IMG/VR virus record: IMGVR_UViG_3300035670_000045
Span: 62,001 to 126,000 of that record
Length of the DNA: 64,000 nt
Reading direction: 5' to 3' (one strand)
Source of the DNA: a virus
The notes under the pieces were generated by a model. It saw only the letters and a program-made list of their open reading frames with translations. It ran no database searches and was not told where the DNA came from. Numbering within the stretch: the stretch's first letter is position 1; the number at the start of each line of letters is the position of its first letter. Below are positions 39,405 to 47,812 of the stretch, piece after piece. Made by a program: the position numbers and the translations under genes.

Positions 39405-40048
39405 ACACGATAGATAGCGCATGCCAGTTACGGCACCGGTCGGAGTCGGACGAGCGGTACGCTCAGTGGCTGGCCGGCCTACAGGCGTTCTCTTTCGAAT
39501 TCTCTGAGGCGCCTGCTGCCAGTAGTCACCCCGCCATCGGGCAGTACGTGTACAGGCCCGTGCGTGTTGTCACCGCAGGTACACACCTCCCCTCGGTCAT
39601 GGTGTTCGCCGTCGACATCCTACGGTTCTCGCGCAAGTCACGTGCAGGCACTTTCCACGGGCACTACCTCGTTGCATCCGTACTCAGTGCTGCGCTGCTG
39701 CCACCGCACGTGATTCTTCACGCGGAAATCCTCTACGAGAGTCGGAGGCCGTTCGCGAAGACCCAGAAGGTCAAGAGCAAGTACCGGGAGCTCATCAAGT
39801 ACCTGAGCCGACTACCTTGGGAAGCCCACAAGGTCTCCGTGTCGGAGGAGTGTTACATCCAACGGGCATACGCGGCTAAGATCTACGTACCCGGTGTGCC
39901 CGGAGGCGAAGACGTGCGCACTTCCGGCCCCTGCCGTACTGGTGTTACGCACCCGTACCACTTCAACGCGCTCGGGGTCTGCCTGTGTGGGGTGGACACT
40001 TCCGAGACGCTGCACGGTCCGATTCACGCGGCATGGGGGGTACATTGA
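39401..40048 (+). CDS. CHCC-module family protein A3, 215 aa
   Basis: GTG start in a GTGA overlap. Module: C178-R-T-G-V-T-H184-P-Y-H187-F, C194-L-C196, followed by His at about 205 and a C-terminal W. The central strand is SVMVFAVDILRFSRKS and is followed by a basic segment (KTQKVKSKYRELIKYL) not found in the others. The gene overlaps its neighbour by four bases. Function unknown. Confidence 0.7.
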   Translation: MNTIDSACQLRHRSESDERYAQWLAGLQAFSFEFSEAPAASSHPAIGQYVYRPVRVVTAGTHLPSVMVFAVDILRFSRKSRAGTFHGHYLVASVLSAALLPPHVILHAEILYESRRPFAKTQKVKSKYRELIKYLSRLPWEAHKVSVSEECYIQRAYAAKIYVPGVPGGEDVRTSGPCRTGVTHPYHFNALGVCLCGVDTSETLHGPIHAAWGVH

Positions 40049-40722
40049 TCCCGGTGATAGGAGAGCGTCCGTTGGAGCTCAGACCAATCGAGAAGCACGA
40101 GTTCATTCAGAAGGTACACAGCGCAATTGGGCCCATGTACCGCAGGAGCGGTACGTGGCCCTCCTACGTGTCCTCGATACGGGTCAACGCAGAATGCGCG
40201 TACGTGCAGTGGGTCCGTATGGAGGAGTACCACTGGTTGATCGCGTGTGACGTGTTCAGCGACCATGACGAGGGGTTCATTCACGTGTGGTACCTAGGGG
40301 CGGTACCACGTGCTCTCGAGTACGAGCCAGTCGAGGGGGTGCCCCAGCTGTCCGATAGGCCCGCCATACTCACCACGGCGGTAGTTCGCGGCAGGAAGAT
40401 GTGTCCGACGGCCGACTCTATTCGAGAGGTCTTCAGTGACTTCCGAGCTATCGTAGATGGGATCGTCGCGGGCTACTCCGTGTATGACTTGGAGGGCGCA
40501 TCGGGCAAGCCCAGCACCCTGATCGCCTCCAGGTTCCCATTCTCCCGTCGCAAGCACTTCACGCTGGGCTGGAGCGGTTCCCCGGATGCACCCACGGCGT
40601 GTAAGCGCGGCATCGCACACCCCCATCACTTCGACCATGAGGGGAGGTGCAGATGCTACTCCAACGCTCTCTGGCATGTGCCTCTATTCATGTCGTGGAT
40701 GAAAGAAAGCGTGGTGGACTAG
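40045..40722 (+). CDS. CHCC-module family protein A4, 225 aa
   Basis: TTG 40045 (overlap with stop, GGGGGGT upstream) is chosen; ATG 40033 is an alternative. Central strand is EEYHWLIACDVF, close to the FxWSIxYE of later members, and a D-x-E-G-F-I-H-V-W-Y follows. Module: C186-K-R-G-I-A-H192-P-H-H195-F-D, C202-R-C204, H211-V-P-L, W218. All positions of the register are intact. Function unknown. Confidence 0.65.
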   Translation: MIPVIGERPLELRPIEKHEFIQKVHSAIGPMYRRSGTWPSYVSSIRVNAECAYVQWVRMEEYHWLIACDVFSDHDEGFIHVWYLGAVPRALEYEPVEGVPQLSDRPAILTTAVVRGRKMCPTADSIREVFSDFRAIVDGIVAGYSVYDLEGASGKPSTLIASRFPFSRRKHFTLGWSGSPDAPTACKRGIAHPHHFDHEGRCRCYSNALWHVPLFMSWMKESVVD

Positions 40723-41382
40723 ATGACTCCCTTCCGGTTTGACCCATCAGAGCTGGGGCCTCTCGTACAGTCACTCCGTCAGGCAGCAATGTCTGTTGCC
40801 CTCGATTACGGCGCACGCGTAGTACTTCCGAAGGCCAGTCTAAGCGCTTCCACCTCCCCCACGGTGTACGACGTCTACGGGAAGTCGTTCCGATGGTCGA
40901 TCGTGTACGAGCGGGTACTCCACTGGGAAGGTGACCCCAACTCGTTCGACGAGCACCTGTACCTGCTCACGCTTCCGCGGGGTCAAGTCCCCACGACTGT
41001 TTGCATGTACGCGAAGGCGTCGTTCTCGTGTGCCCTCATCCCACCGCCTGACGCCTACGTGCCGTTGCTCCGGAAGGTGTTCTCCGACATCCATCGGTTC
41101 GATTCTGACCCCGTGGCTATCCACGCGCTGGACACGGCCAGGTCCCCGATTTCTCCCATCGGGGTCAACACCCGCAGCGGTTGGAGTGCTGTGGACTACA
41201 TCGACTTCGTTCGCCGTATGAAGTTGACCAGTTCCAGTATGGTTCGTGTTGAGTGTACGCAAGGCATCGTGCACCCTCACCACTTCGATGGCTTCGGGAA
41301 CTGCAGGTGCAGCCGGTATGCCGCCCATCACCGGCCTTTGCTGCGGCAATGGGGCAGGAGGTTTCTTTCCGTTGATCCGTGA
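40723..41382 (+). CDS. CHCC-module family protein A5, 219 aa
   Basis: ATG directly follows the previous TAG. It carries the typical A-subfamily architecture: N-terminal helix, GKSFRWSIVYERV strand (residues ~46-58), a second strand LYLLTLPRG, a helix ending VAIHALD, then module C178-T-Q-G-I-V-H184-P-H-H187-F-D, C194-R-C196, H203-R-P-L-L-x2-W. The module cysteines and histidines match an internal Cys-His-Cys-Cys metal site. Function unknown. Confidence 0.75.
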   Translation: MTPFRFDPSELGPLVQSLRQAAMSVALDYGARVVLPKASLSASTSPTVYDVYGKSFRWSIVYERVLHWEGDPNSFDEHLYLLTLPRGQVPTTVCMYAKASFSCALIPPPDAYVPLLRKVFSDIHRFDSDPVAIHALDTARSPISPIGVNTRSGWSAVDYIDFVRRMKLTSSSMVRVECTQGIVHPHHFDGFGNCRCSRYAAHHRPLLRQWGRRFLSVDP

Positions 41383-41992
41383 ACAAGAACGCCTACGCGC
41401 GCTGGACGTCGTGCGCGAGGTACTTTCTCGTACTTCAATCCCTGACAACATCTTCTGCCGCGTAGCGGACACCGTTACACGCCCATCGGATTACTCCGTA
41501 GAGCTGCTCACGGTGTACGGGCACCAGTACCGTTGGGTAGTAGAGTACTCTCCGTCTGGAAGGTTTGGGATCCCATCCGGCGTGCTACATCTAAACGCAC
41601 AGGCGGCCTGTACGGGTTCTGCGTGGGGGGATCCGCCCAACCATGTGATCTCTCTCGACAAGTACTCCTCCTACTCCCAGAAGTTGGATGGTACTGACGG
41701 GGAGTTGTCCGTCGAAGTAGTGCGCGCCGTACTCCGCTTGGTGTTTCTCCTTGAGGAGGATGAGTCGCGCATCTACGCCCCGCCTTGGACGGTGGAGGGT
41801 ACCGACGTTACTTTCCATGGGGCTAACGGCACGGGTGCCGGGTGGGGGGCGGTAAGCCCTCCCCCTCGTCGTGGGGGGAGTTGTCTCTGTGGCGTACTTC
41901 ACCCCCATCACTTTGACGTGTTTGGCGGGTGTCGGTGCTCGTTGGACGCCCTGATGCATTTGCCTCTCTTGCGGCTGTGGGGGGTAGCATGA
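41372..41992 (+). CDS. CHCC-module family protein A6, 206 aa (TTG start)
   Basis: TTG at 41372 has AGGAGGT nine bases upstream, overlapping the previous gene by 11 bases. Central strand GHQYRWVVEYS; second strand VLHLNAQA; module C171-L-C173-G-V-L-H177-P-H-H180-F-D, C187-R-C189, H196-L-P-L-L-x2-W. An extra Cys (173) lies inside the module. The helix VVRAVLRLVFLLEEDESRIY corresponds to the DPxxIHxLE region of other members. Confidence 0.7.
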   Translation: MIREQERLRALDVVREVLSRTSIPDNIFCRVADTVTRPSDYSVELLTVYGHQYRWVVEYSPSGRFGIPSGVLHLNAQAACTGSAWGDPPNHVISLDKYSSYSQKLDGTDGELSVEVVRAVLRLVFLLEEDESRIYAPPWTVEGTDVTFHGANGTGAGWGAVSPPPRRGGSCLCGVLHPHHFDVFGGCRCSLDALMHLPLLRLWGVA

Positions 41993-42594
41993 GGAATCGA
42001 GGATGGGACCAGGCTCTCTACCTCGAGGTTCGAGAGTTCATTCTGGACGCGGTGTGGTGCCAGTTGGCTTCTACACTCACTCCTGTGGCCTACCGCACAG
42101 TGTTGAGCGTGAGGAGAGGGCCCGAAGGCGGCTGGCTTGTCCTCCGTGTCTTCGGGAAGCTGTACACCTGGGGTCTCCTGTACTCCGCAAGTTTGGGTAG
42201 GGACATGTTTCGTTGGGAAGCTACCCCTGCCCACTGGGCGGATGACGACCCTCCCGCCCCGATCACTCCGTGGTACAGCGCCCAGAGGAGCACTGCGCCA
42301 GGTCACTCGCGCGTAGCCGCCGCCCAGGCCGCAGTGCGTGATCTGCTCGCGGATAGGGCTGACCTCGATGGGGATGTGATGGTGGTTTACTTCCGGAGCT
42401 ACGACAACTCGGACTCCGCTTCCTTACGTGGGCCGGGGTGGGATGCCCTGCGGTTCGACGGTCGCCGGGTAAGCCCGATGCGACCTTGTGCGAAGGGCAT
42501 CGTGCACCCTCACCACTTCGACCGGTACGGGGCATGCCGGTGTGCTTGTAGCGCCTCGCACCATGTCCCGCTCCTTGAGGCGTGGGACTTCTGA
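41989..42594 (+). CDS. CHCC-module family protein A7, 201 aa
   Basis: ATG in an ATGA overlap. The central strand is GKLYTWGLLYSASL; module C167-A-K-G-I-V-H173-P-H-H176-F-D, C183-R-C185-A-C187, H192-V-P-L-L-x2-W. The additional Cys187 makes a C-x-C-x-C. The middle helix (RVAAAQAAVRDLLADRAD) is the equivalent of the region before the module in other members. Function unknown. Confidence 0.7.
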   Translation: MRNRGWDQALYLEVREFILDAVWCQLASTLTPVAYRTVLSVRRGPEGGWLVLRVFGKLYTWGLLYSASLGRDMFRWEATPAHWADDDPPAPITPWYSAQRSTAPGHSRVAAAQAAVRDLLADRADLDGDVMVVYFRSYDNSDSASLRGPGWDALRFDGRRVSPMRPCAKGIVHPHHFDRYGACRCACSASHHVPLLEAWDF

Positions 42595-42611
42595 CCTTGG
42601 AGGTCGGGCCT

Positions 42612-43283
42612 ATGCATGATTCATCAGAGCGTGTGCAGGAGTTCGTGGTTTCCCACGTGACGCAGACCATGCGCGGGGTCATGTACTCCGTGGTTTTGCC
42701 GTACATTCCCCACACTCACAAGGTATTGGGGGATGCGCGCGTAGTGCTGGGCATCTTCTGCTCCGAGTTCCGTTGGAGCATCACGCACCACATGCGCCAC
42801 ATCGCTCGATCAGTGGGGGACCGCCTCCCATCTCCTATCGTCATGCACAGTTTTGGGCTATGGGTCACGTCCAACGCTTCGGTAGAGTCGGGCGTACCTG
42901 ATGACTACCCGAGCCCCATGTTTGGGACGGCCGTATTTGCATCAAGTCTGGCACCTATCGACCCATGGGTCATTGGGTTGGACATACTTCTCGACTTCAT
43001 CGTGGAGTGCGAGCTCGATCCAAGTCACATCCACACACTGGACGGTGCGCAGGGCGTTGCCCACCTTGATCGGGGCCAACCCAACTTGGAGGTAGTCCGT
43101 CCGGCAAACTCCTTCAGTGGATGGGATGCCCGGACGTACGGGTTTGGCGTCCCATTCCCACAAGAGCCCCCGTGCGCGCTCGGGGTGACCCACCCTCACC
43201 ATTTCGACCGTGCAGGGAACTGCCGGTGCCCCCCATGTGCCACCAAACATCAACCCCTACTCCGAAACTGGGTGCGACTTTGA
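42612..43283 (+). CDS. CHCC-module family protein A8, 223 aa
   Basis: ATG 42612 has GGAGGT about nine bases upstream; an in-frame ATG at 42582 is less likely. Central strand SEFRWSITHHM; DPSHIHTLDG in the helix before the module; module C188-A-L-G-V-T-H194-P-H-H197-F-D, C204-R-C206, H213-Q-P-L-L-x2-W, with an extra Cys209. The DPxxIHxL element is shared with A5, A10, A11 and A12. Function unknown. Confidence 0.75.
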   Translation: MHDSSERVQEFVVSHVTQTMRGVMYSVVLPYIPHTHKVLGDARVVLGIFCSEFRWSITHHMRHIARSVGDRLPSPIVMHSFGLWVTSNASVESGVPDDYPSPMFGTAVFASSLAPIDPWVIGLDILLDFIVECELDPSHIHTLDGAQGVAHLDRGQPNLEVVRPANSFSGWDARTYGFGVPFPQEPPCALGVTHPHHFDRAGNCRCPPCATKHQPLLRNWVRL

Positions 43284-43286
43284 GCT

Positions 43287-43916
43287 ATGTACTTGCGGTC
43301 TGAGCTCGACACGGATGAAGAGGAGCAGGCGTACGCAGCCCTCGAAGAGGTGATGTCTCTTCCGGAGTTCGGTCATCTGAACTGCAGATGGCCAGGACCT
43401 TGCGGTGCTCCGGGGGAGGTGCACCTTCTACGCGTGTACACTAACTTGTACGTTTGGGATGTGTTCTACGCCAAACCCAGTCCGGACGTTTCCCGTGTGG
43501 TGACGTTGCACTGCGGAATCCAGCTCGGTACACGGCACCCATCGAAGGGGCCTGGCCCAGTTGTGTTTGACATCTGGATGGAGGACCTGCCCGGCTACCA
43601 TAGCCTCACGTACATCAGCGCGCTGGCTGGCATGTTGCGTGCCGTGTTACGGCTCATTGTGCGTCTGGAGTCCGACGTTCGCGCCCTCTACTGGCGGGTA
43701 CCTCGGGTAGACGGCACCTGGGCGAACTACCGGGGGCGCGATCTCGTGTCAGCCCACTGGGAGCGTGAGGTGTTCGGGGCTGATCTTCGGCGGCGGTGTG
43801 CGCAGGGTGTAGTCCACCCCGACCACTTCGATGTGTCGGGTCATTGCAGGTGTTCCCCCGATGTGGATCTTCATCTGCCCTTGATGCGGGCGTGGGGGTT
43901 ACGTTCCCATGTATAA
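43287..43916 (+). CDS. CHCC-module family protein A9, 209 aa
   Basis: ATG 43287. Central strand TNLYVWDVFYAKP, second strand VVTLHCGIQLG, long helix LAGMLRAVLRLIVRLESDVRALYW, then module C171-A-Q-G-V-V-H177-P-D-H180-F-D, C187-R-C189, H196-L-P-L-M-x2-W. The gene overlaps the next by eight bases. All register positions are intact. Function unknown. Confidence 0.75.
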   Translation: MYLRSELDTDEEEQAYAALEEVMSLPEFGHLNCRWPGPCGAPGEVHLLRVYTNLYVWDVFYAKPSPDVSRVVTLHCGIQLGTRHPSKGPGPVVFDIWMEDLPGYHSLTYISALAGMLRAVLRLIVRLESDVRALYWRVPRVDGTWANYRGRDLVSAHWEREVFGADLRRRCAQGVVHPDHFDVSGHCRCSPDVDLHLPLMRAWGLRSHV

Positions 43917-44574
43917 GAGGTCGGAGCTGCCCATCACCCCCAACGAGGCCCGTACGCTGGAGCGGCAGATCCGGGAACAGGTCACATCCCAAGTCTTGGG
44001 CTCGAGTACGGCGGGTCGGCCAGGCGTTCATGTGGTTGGCGTCAATTCGGACCGCCTCTCTCCCAAGTCGATTGTGTGGATACAAGGCGCACTCTTCCTG
44101 TGGTCGATCTCCTACGAACGATGTGAGGAGCTATGGGTCGGCCCTGGGGAGGACGTCTTCGGGGGGAAGTTCGAGATGCTGGCGTTGGGTGCCAACGCCC
44201 TGCGGGAATCACAAGACGGCGTTGCGTTGGTGAGTGTCCGAGTCGCTGTCGCACAAGACCAAGTAGGCGCGGCAGTCCTTGGCCCTGAGCTGAGCAAGCT
44301 TGTCCACCTCATTTCTCGTTGCGAGCTTGCGCCCGAGCTCATTCACGAGCTCGAGCAGTCATGGGGAGGCTCCACCGCGCTTAACGAGGCCCCGTTCCTC
44401 CAAAGTCAGTTCGAGGACGGGTGGGCAGCACACGCTCCTTCAGAGAGGAAAGAGCCATGTCGTTGCTCCCGCGGGATAGTGCACCCGTTTCACTTCGACA
44501 TGCGGGGTCACTGCCGATGTGACTCCAACGCCACGTTCCACAAGCCACTTCTTCGTCACTGGCTCCGCACTTAG
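43909..44574 (+). CDS. CHCC-module family protein A10, 221 aa
   Basis: ATG 43909. Central strand GALFLWSISYERCEE, helix APELIHELEQ, module C186-S-R-G-I-V-H192-P-F-H195-F-D, C202-R-C204, H211-K-P-L-L-x2-W; a Cys two residues before C186 gives C-x-C at the start as well. The typical A-subfamily layout is complete. The gene is followed by AGGAGGT for the next one. Confidence 0.75.
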   Translation: MYKRSELPITPNEARTLERQIREQVTSQVLGSSTAGRPGVHVVGVNSDRLSPKSIVWIQGALFLWSISYERCEELWVGPGEDVFGGKFEMLALGANALRESQDGVALVSVRVAVAQDQVGAAVLGPELSKLVHLISRCELAPELIHELEQSWGGSTALNEAPFLQSQFEDGWAAHAPSERKEPCRCSRGIVHPFHFDMRGHCRCDSNATFHKPLLRHWLRT

Positions 44575-44584
44575 GAGGTGCACC

Positions 44585-45217
44585 TTGTCGTACCGCACCT
44601 TGACCCCATTACCCACAAGTGTCGGCAGCCGTATTGCGGAAGAGCTCATGGAGGGTGTACAGGCGAGGGTGGGTGAGTTCATCCCCTCTTTCTTCTTCAG
44701 TGAGTACCGCGTGTCTATCGAGGTCAGCGGTCGCCACTTTCTGTGGTCCATTGTGTACGAGATGTGGTGCTCGGATGAGGATACGCACCCTGGCATCGGG
44801 GACGGCATCCTGGAGCTACGCGCCTGGCCTTGGGGGTACAGCGGCAGTACCCCAGCGGTAGTGGCACGCGTGCCCGTCCCAATTCGAGATGGTCACCGTG
44901 ACTTCTCGCGGTTGGACAGGATCTGTAGCGCTCTGACACGGTGCGATGCCGACCCGCGGAACATCCACCAGTACGAGGGTACGGGGCGGTACCCCCTGTT
45001 AGTGTCAGAGATTCCGGGCATCCTCCGTACTGCCCCCGGGTGGCGAGCCACGGGGAAACCTCCGAGCCCACCCACCCCTTGTCCGAAGGGTGTAGCCCAC
45101 CCTTTTCACTACGACTGCTTCGGTTCGTGTCGGTGTGCTTCCGATGTCGTCATCCACTACCCGCTGCTCCAGCAGTGGCTAAACCCCACCGTGGCACCCC
45201 CACGTGGCTCTCCGTAG
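44585..45217 (+). CDS. CHCC-module family protein A11, 210 aa (TTG start)
   Basis: TTG at 44585 has AGGAGGT five bases upstream. Central strand GRHFLWSIVYEMWCSDEDTH, second strand GILELRAWPWG, DPRNIHQYEG, module C166-P-K-G-V-A-H172-P-F-H175-Y-D, C182-R-C184, H191-Y-P-L-L-x2-W. It is very close to A12: both have RxLTPLPxSV at the N-terminus and the WCSD-x-DTHPG-x-GDGIL block, so the pair is a recent tandem duplication. Function unknown. Confidence 0.75.
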   Translation: MSYRTLTPLPTSVGSRIAEELMEGVQARVGEFIPSFFFSEYRVSIEVSGRHFLWSIVYEMWCSDEDTHPGIGDGILELRAWPWGYSGSTPAVVARVPVPIRDGHRDFSRLDRICSALTRCDADPRNIHQYEGTGRYPLLVSEIPGILRTAPGWRATGKPPSPPTPCPKGVAHPFHYDCFGSCRCASDVVIHYPLLQQWLNPTVAPPRGSP

Positions 45218-45803
45218 TCTGACCCCTCTGCCCCGCAGTGTTCGCAGGTACATCGCGGATGTTATCGAGAGGGGCCTCCCATCGACGGTGTGGGGGAGGT
45301 ATTTCGTCAACCCCCTCATCTCTTCCGAGAATCGCGCGGGAGTAGAAATCTCGAGTCGGTACTTCCTCTGGTCCATCCTGTACGAGATGTGGTGCTCGGA
45401 TGGGGACACCCACCCCGGGGTTGGTGATGGCATTCTGAAGCTGTGGGCCTGGCCGTGGGGGTGCGCACGCACTACCCCCGCTCTCGTCGCAACTGTTCCC
45501 GTGAATAGCTCCCGTGACTTTTCCGGGCTGCCCCACCTATGCGACGTCCTCCTCGCCTGTGAAGAGAATCCGTGCCACATCCACAAGTTTGAAAGCGCAC
45601 ATCTGCACTCTACTAGGGTGCAGAGTATCCACGGCATACCGGTGGTGCACTCGGGGTGGCAAGCTTCCGGCAAAGTCGGGGTGCCGCCCTTCGCTTGCCC
45701 CCACGGGCTTGTCCACCCCTACCACTATGACTTCTTCGGCCGGTGCCGTTGTGAGTCGAACGCCGTCATTCACTACCCACTGCTTGTCCAGTGGGGTTTC
45801 TGA
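45204..45803 (+). CDS. CHCC-module family protein A12, 199 aa
   Basis: GTG start within the last codons of A11. Central strand SRYFLWSILYEMWCSDGDTH, GDGILKLWAWPWG, ENPCHIHKFES, module C165-P-H-G-L-V-H171-P-Y-H174-Y-D, C181-R-C183, H190-Y-P-L-L-x2-W. Closest paralogue is A11. It ends the twelve-gene array; the next gene (45820) has no such module. Confidence 0.75.
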   Translation: MALRSLTPLPRSVRRYIADVIERGLPSTVWGRYFVNPLISSENRAGVEISSRYFLWSILYEMWCSDGDTHPGVGDGILKLWAWPWGCARTTPALVATVPVNSSRDFSGLPHLCDVLLACEENPCHIHKFESAHLHSTRVQSIHGIPVVHSGWQASGKVGVPPFACPHGLVHPYHYDFFGRCRCESNAVIHYPLLVQWGF

Positions 45804-45819
45804 TTTTTGGAGAAAGAAC

Positions 45820-47217
45820 ATGCGCCCCATCCACACCATCGAGCTCTCGAACCTGCGCTTCTTCGAGTACGCCAAGATCGCGTTGCCCGCACGAGACCCG
45901 CGGGCGGTCATCCAATTGCCGCCGGGCATCGCCGTCCGCGAGCTGCACGACCATCTGTACCAAACGTACACGGAGGACTCCAACGTGCTGCCACACAACA
46001 CGCTCGGGCAGCCTACGACCGTCGCCTTTCGGGGTAAGAAATGGCACGTGACCCTCGTCCGGGAGCGTACGAAGCCCACCCCCCTCATGGTTCGCTATGG
46101 GGTCCAAGCCGGGGATGTCACCCCCATGGTGTCCGTTCTCGATCCCGTCTCCTTCAACTTTCGATCGGGGTACCTCGAGCGCGAGCTCGGGGACGACTAC
46201 GCGAAGTTCGTCCAGCTCCTCCCCCAAGTGGCCGCTCTGTTGGCCAACGCGGTGATCTACAACCTCTTCGTGCTCCACGTGCCTGGGCAGGGGGTCACCA
46301 TCTCCCTCCAGCGGAAGGAAAACCCAGGCCCCGTCGTGTGGCTCCCCCTCGAGCACGCGGATGCCCACCTCCAGCGGGCGGTCATCGCGGCGGCCCACCT
46401 CCTCTGCCTCTTCTTCCTCCGGGAACGGGCCCAGGACCGCCATTGGTCCCTCAACGACACCCGCGGGCTCATCCTCCTCACCACGGGACGCTACCGCATC
46501 CGCCCCACCGGGCTCGGGAAGCTCATCTCCCCCTCCAACCCCCGCCCCATCCAAAACATCCATCTCGCCGAATGGGATGACCCCCTCGCGGGCCAAGAAC
46601 CCTCCTTCCCCTCCCGCCTAAGCCACCTCACCGTCCTCAACCCCTTCGTGCCCCCTCCCCCCGCCGTGTACGAGTCCGACCCCTCACCCCCGGAGGAGCC
46701 CACCCCTGACGTGGAGGTCTCCGAGCAGCCCTCGAGTGTAGGTGAGGGTGAGGTGGTGGAGTGTGAGGAGCCGAGTGATGTGGAGCCAGTGGTGCGAAAG
46801 GAGGAGCATGTGGTGACGTACCACGCAGACGTTGATGTGGTGCCGGTGGGGTTCGAGCAGTTGCTGAAGGCGTTGCCCGACTTGCTGTACCCGGGTGATG
46901 TTGGGGCGTTCATGTCGCAATGCACGGCGTACAGTGGTGTGTACAGCAAGTACTCGAACATGCCGAACTACGCGACGACTGCGGGGCTTGCGCTGAAGTT
47001 CGCGTTGGGCTCGGTGGAGCGATTGGGCTCGTACTACCACGAGCAAGCGACCGCGCGTGTGCTCCTGGAGGTCTCGAAGCTAGTGGCACGGAACTCGCGC
47101 ACACTCACGCTCGAGTACGTAGACGCTGGGGGCGCTCCGGCGCCTTCCCAGAGTCTGGAAGCCCAGGCCAAAACTCCGAAAACGAAGGACGCCCGTATTA
47201 GCTTGCGGCAGGGATAA
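45820..47217 (+). CDS. hypothetical protein, 465 aa
   Basis: ATG with GGAGA in the leader. Residues ~1-250 are ordered alpha/beta with a notable helix (AHLLCLFFLRERAQDRHW); residues ~280-345 are acidic and Pro/Glu/Val-rich (PPEEPTPDVEVSEQPSSVGEG ... EVVECEEPSDVEPVV); residues ~350-440 are helical again, including AFMSQCTAYSGVYSKYSNMPN and LGSVERLGSYYHEQATARVL. No family recognised. The end of the gene lies within a GGGATAAGAG motif: its stop TAA is part of it. Confidence 0.65.
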   Translation: MRPIHTIELSNLRFFEYAKIALPARDPRAVIQLPPGIAVRELHDHLYQTYTEDSNVLPHNTLGQPTTVAFRGKKWHVTLVRERTKPTPLMVRYGVQAGDVTPMVSVLDPVSFNFRSGYLERELGDDYAKFVQLLPQVAALLANAVIYNLFVLHVPGQGVTISLQRKENPGPVVWLPLEHADAHLQRAVIAAAHLLCLFFLRERAQDRHWSLNDTRGLILLTTGRYRIRPTGLGKLISPSNPRPIQNIHLAEWDDPLAGQEPSFPSRLSHLTVLNPFVPPPPAVYESDPSPPEEPTPDVEVSEQPSSVGEGEVVECEEPSDVEPVVRKEEHVVTYHADVDVVPVGFEQLLKALPDLLYPGDVGAFMSQCTAYSGVYSKYSNMPNYATTAGLALKFALGSVERLGSYYHEQATARVLLEVSKLVARNSRTLTLEYVDAGGAPAPSQSLEAQAKTPKTKDARISLRQG

Positions 47218-47220
47218 GAG
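47211..47220 (+). promoter_or_regulatory. GGGATAAGAG promoter candidate
   Basis: Exact copy of the minus-strand consensus. The TAA in the motif is also the stop codon of gene 45820. A hairpin follows between this motif and the next gene. Confidence 0.6.
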
Positions 47221-47238
47221 TACGGGAACACCCACCGG

Positions 47239-47288
47239 GGCTGTGAGTACTTCCGCACGCCGGGGTACTCACAGCCTTTCCTTTTAGG
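47239..47288 (+). terminator. hairpin in the leader: attenuator or terminator
   Basis: A perfect 12-base stem, GGCTGTGAGTAC/GTACTCACAGCC, with a 14-base loop is followed by TTTCCTTTTAGG. It lies downstream of the promoter motif at 47211 and upstream of the ATG at 47297, so it either terminates the preceding unit or attenuates the new one. Confidence 0.6.
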
Positions 47289-47296
47289 AGAGTCAC

Positions 47297-47812
47297 ATGG
47301 CCAAGTCGAACTTCGGCAACATCGTCCCCAATCCGCATCCGAAGACCGTTCCAGTCATGAAGTTGCCCGTGTCGTTCAGGCACATCTGTGAGGTCTTCCC
47401 AGAGCTCTCCGACATGTACGTGGGGAACTTCATCGACTGGGCCGGCGTTGGGCAGTACAACGGGCTGTACCATTCCTACCGCTGTGTGTCCGGGGCCAAG
47501 CTCACGTTGCTCGACGCGTTCCGTGCGGTCGAGCGGATCGCCAAGGAGACCGACGAGCTCCGCGCATCGTCCGGGGAGATTGCGTTGCGGTTTCACACGC
47601 TCTTGGTGGACATCCCAAAGCAGATTCTCGAGGAGTACGAGCAGCGGTGCCAGAAGCGCATCGAGTGGGAGGTGGTGGAGGACATGCGCTCGTTTGCCAG
47701 TGAGGAGTTTCACGGGCGCGGGTGTAGCAAGAGCACGTGCTCCGAGGATTGTCTGTGCGCCCCCTGCCGCGCTCGAGTTGCGCTGCAGCGTATGGCGGAG
47801 AACGTGCCGTGA
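47297..47812 (+). CDS. hypothetical protein with C-terminal Cys cluster, 171 aa
   Basis: ATG with AGGAG upstream. Residues ~1-140 are helical and hydrophobic/aromatic; the C-terminal end is Cys-rich (GCSKSTCSEDCLCAPCRARV, five Cys in 18 residues), a probable metal-binding or disulfide element different from the CHCC module. It begins an operon with two B-subfamily genes directly downstream (GTG overlap). Function unknown. Confidence 0.7.
   Translation: MAKSNFGNIVPNPHPKTVPVMKLPVSFRHICEVFPELSDMYVGNFIDWAGVGQYNGLYHSYRCVSGAKLTLLDAFRAVERIAKETDELRASSGEIALRFHTLLVDIPKQILEEYEQRCQKRIEWEVVEDMRSFASEEFHGRGCSKSTCSEDCLCAPCRARVALQRMAENVP

Noticed and set aside
45514-45803. Long open frame upstream of 45820 in the same frame
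   Set aside because: It is antisense-like shadow reading through A12; the ribosome binding site and protein pattern support the ATG at 45820.
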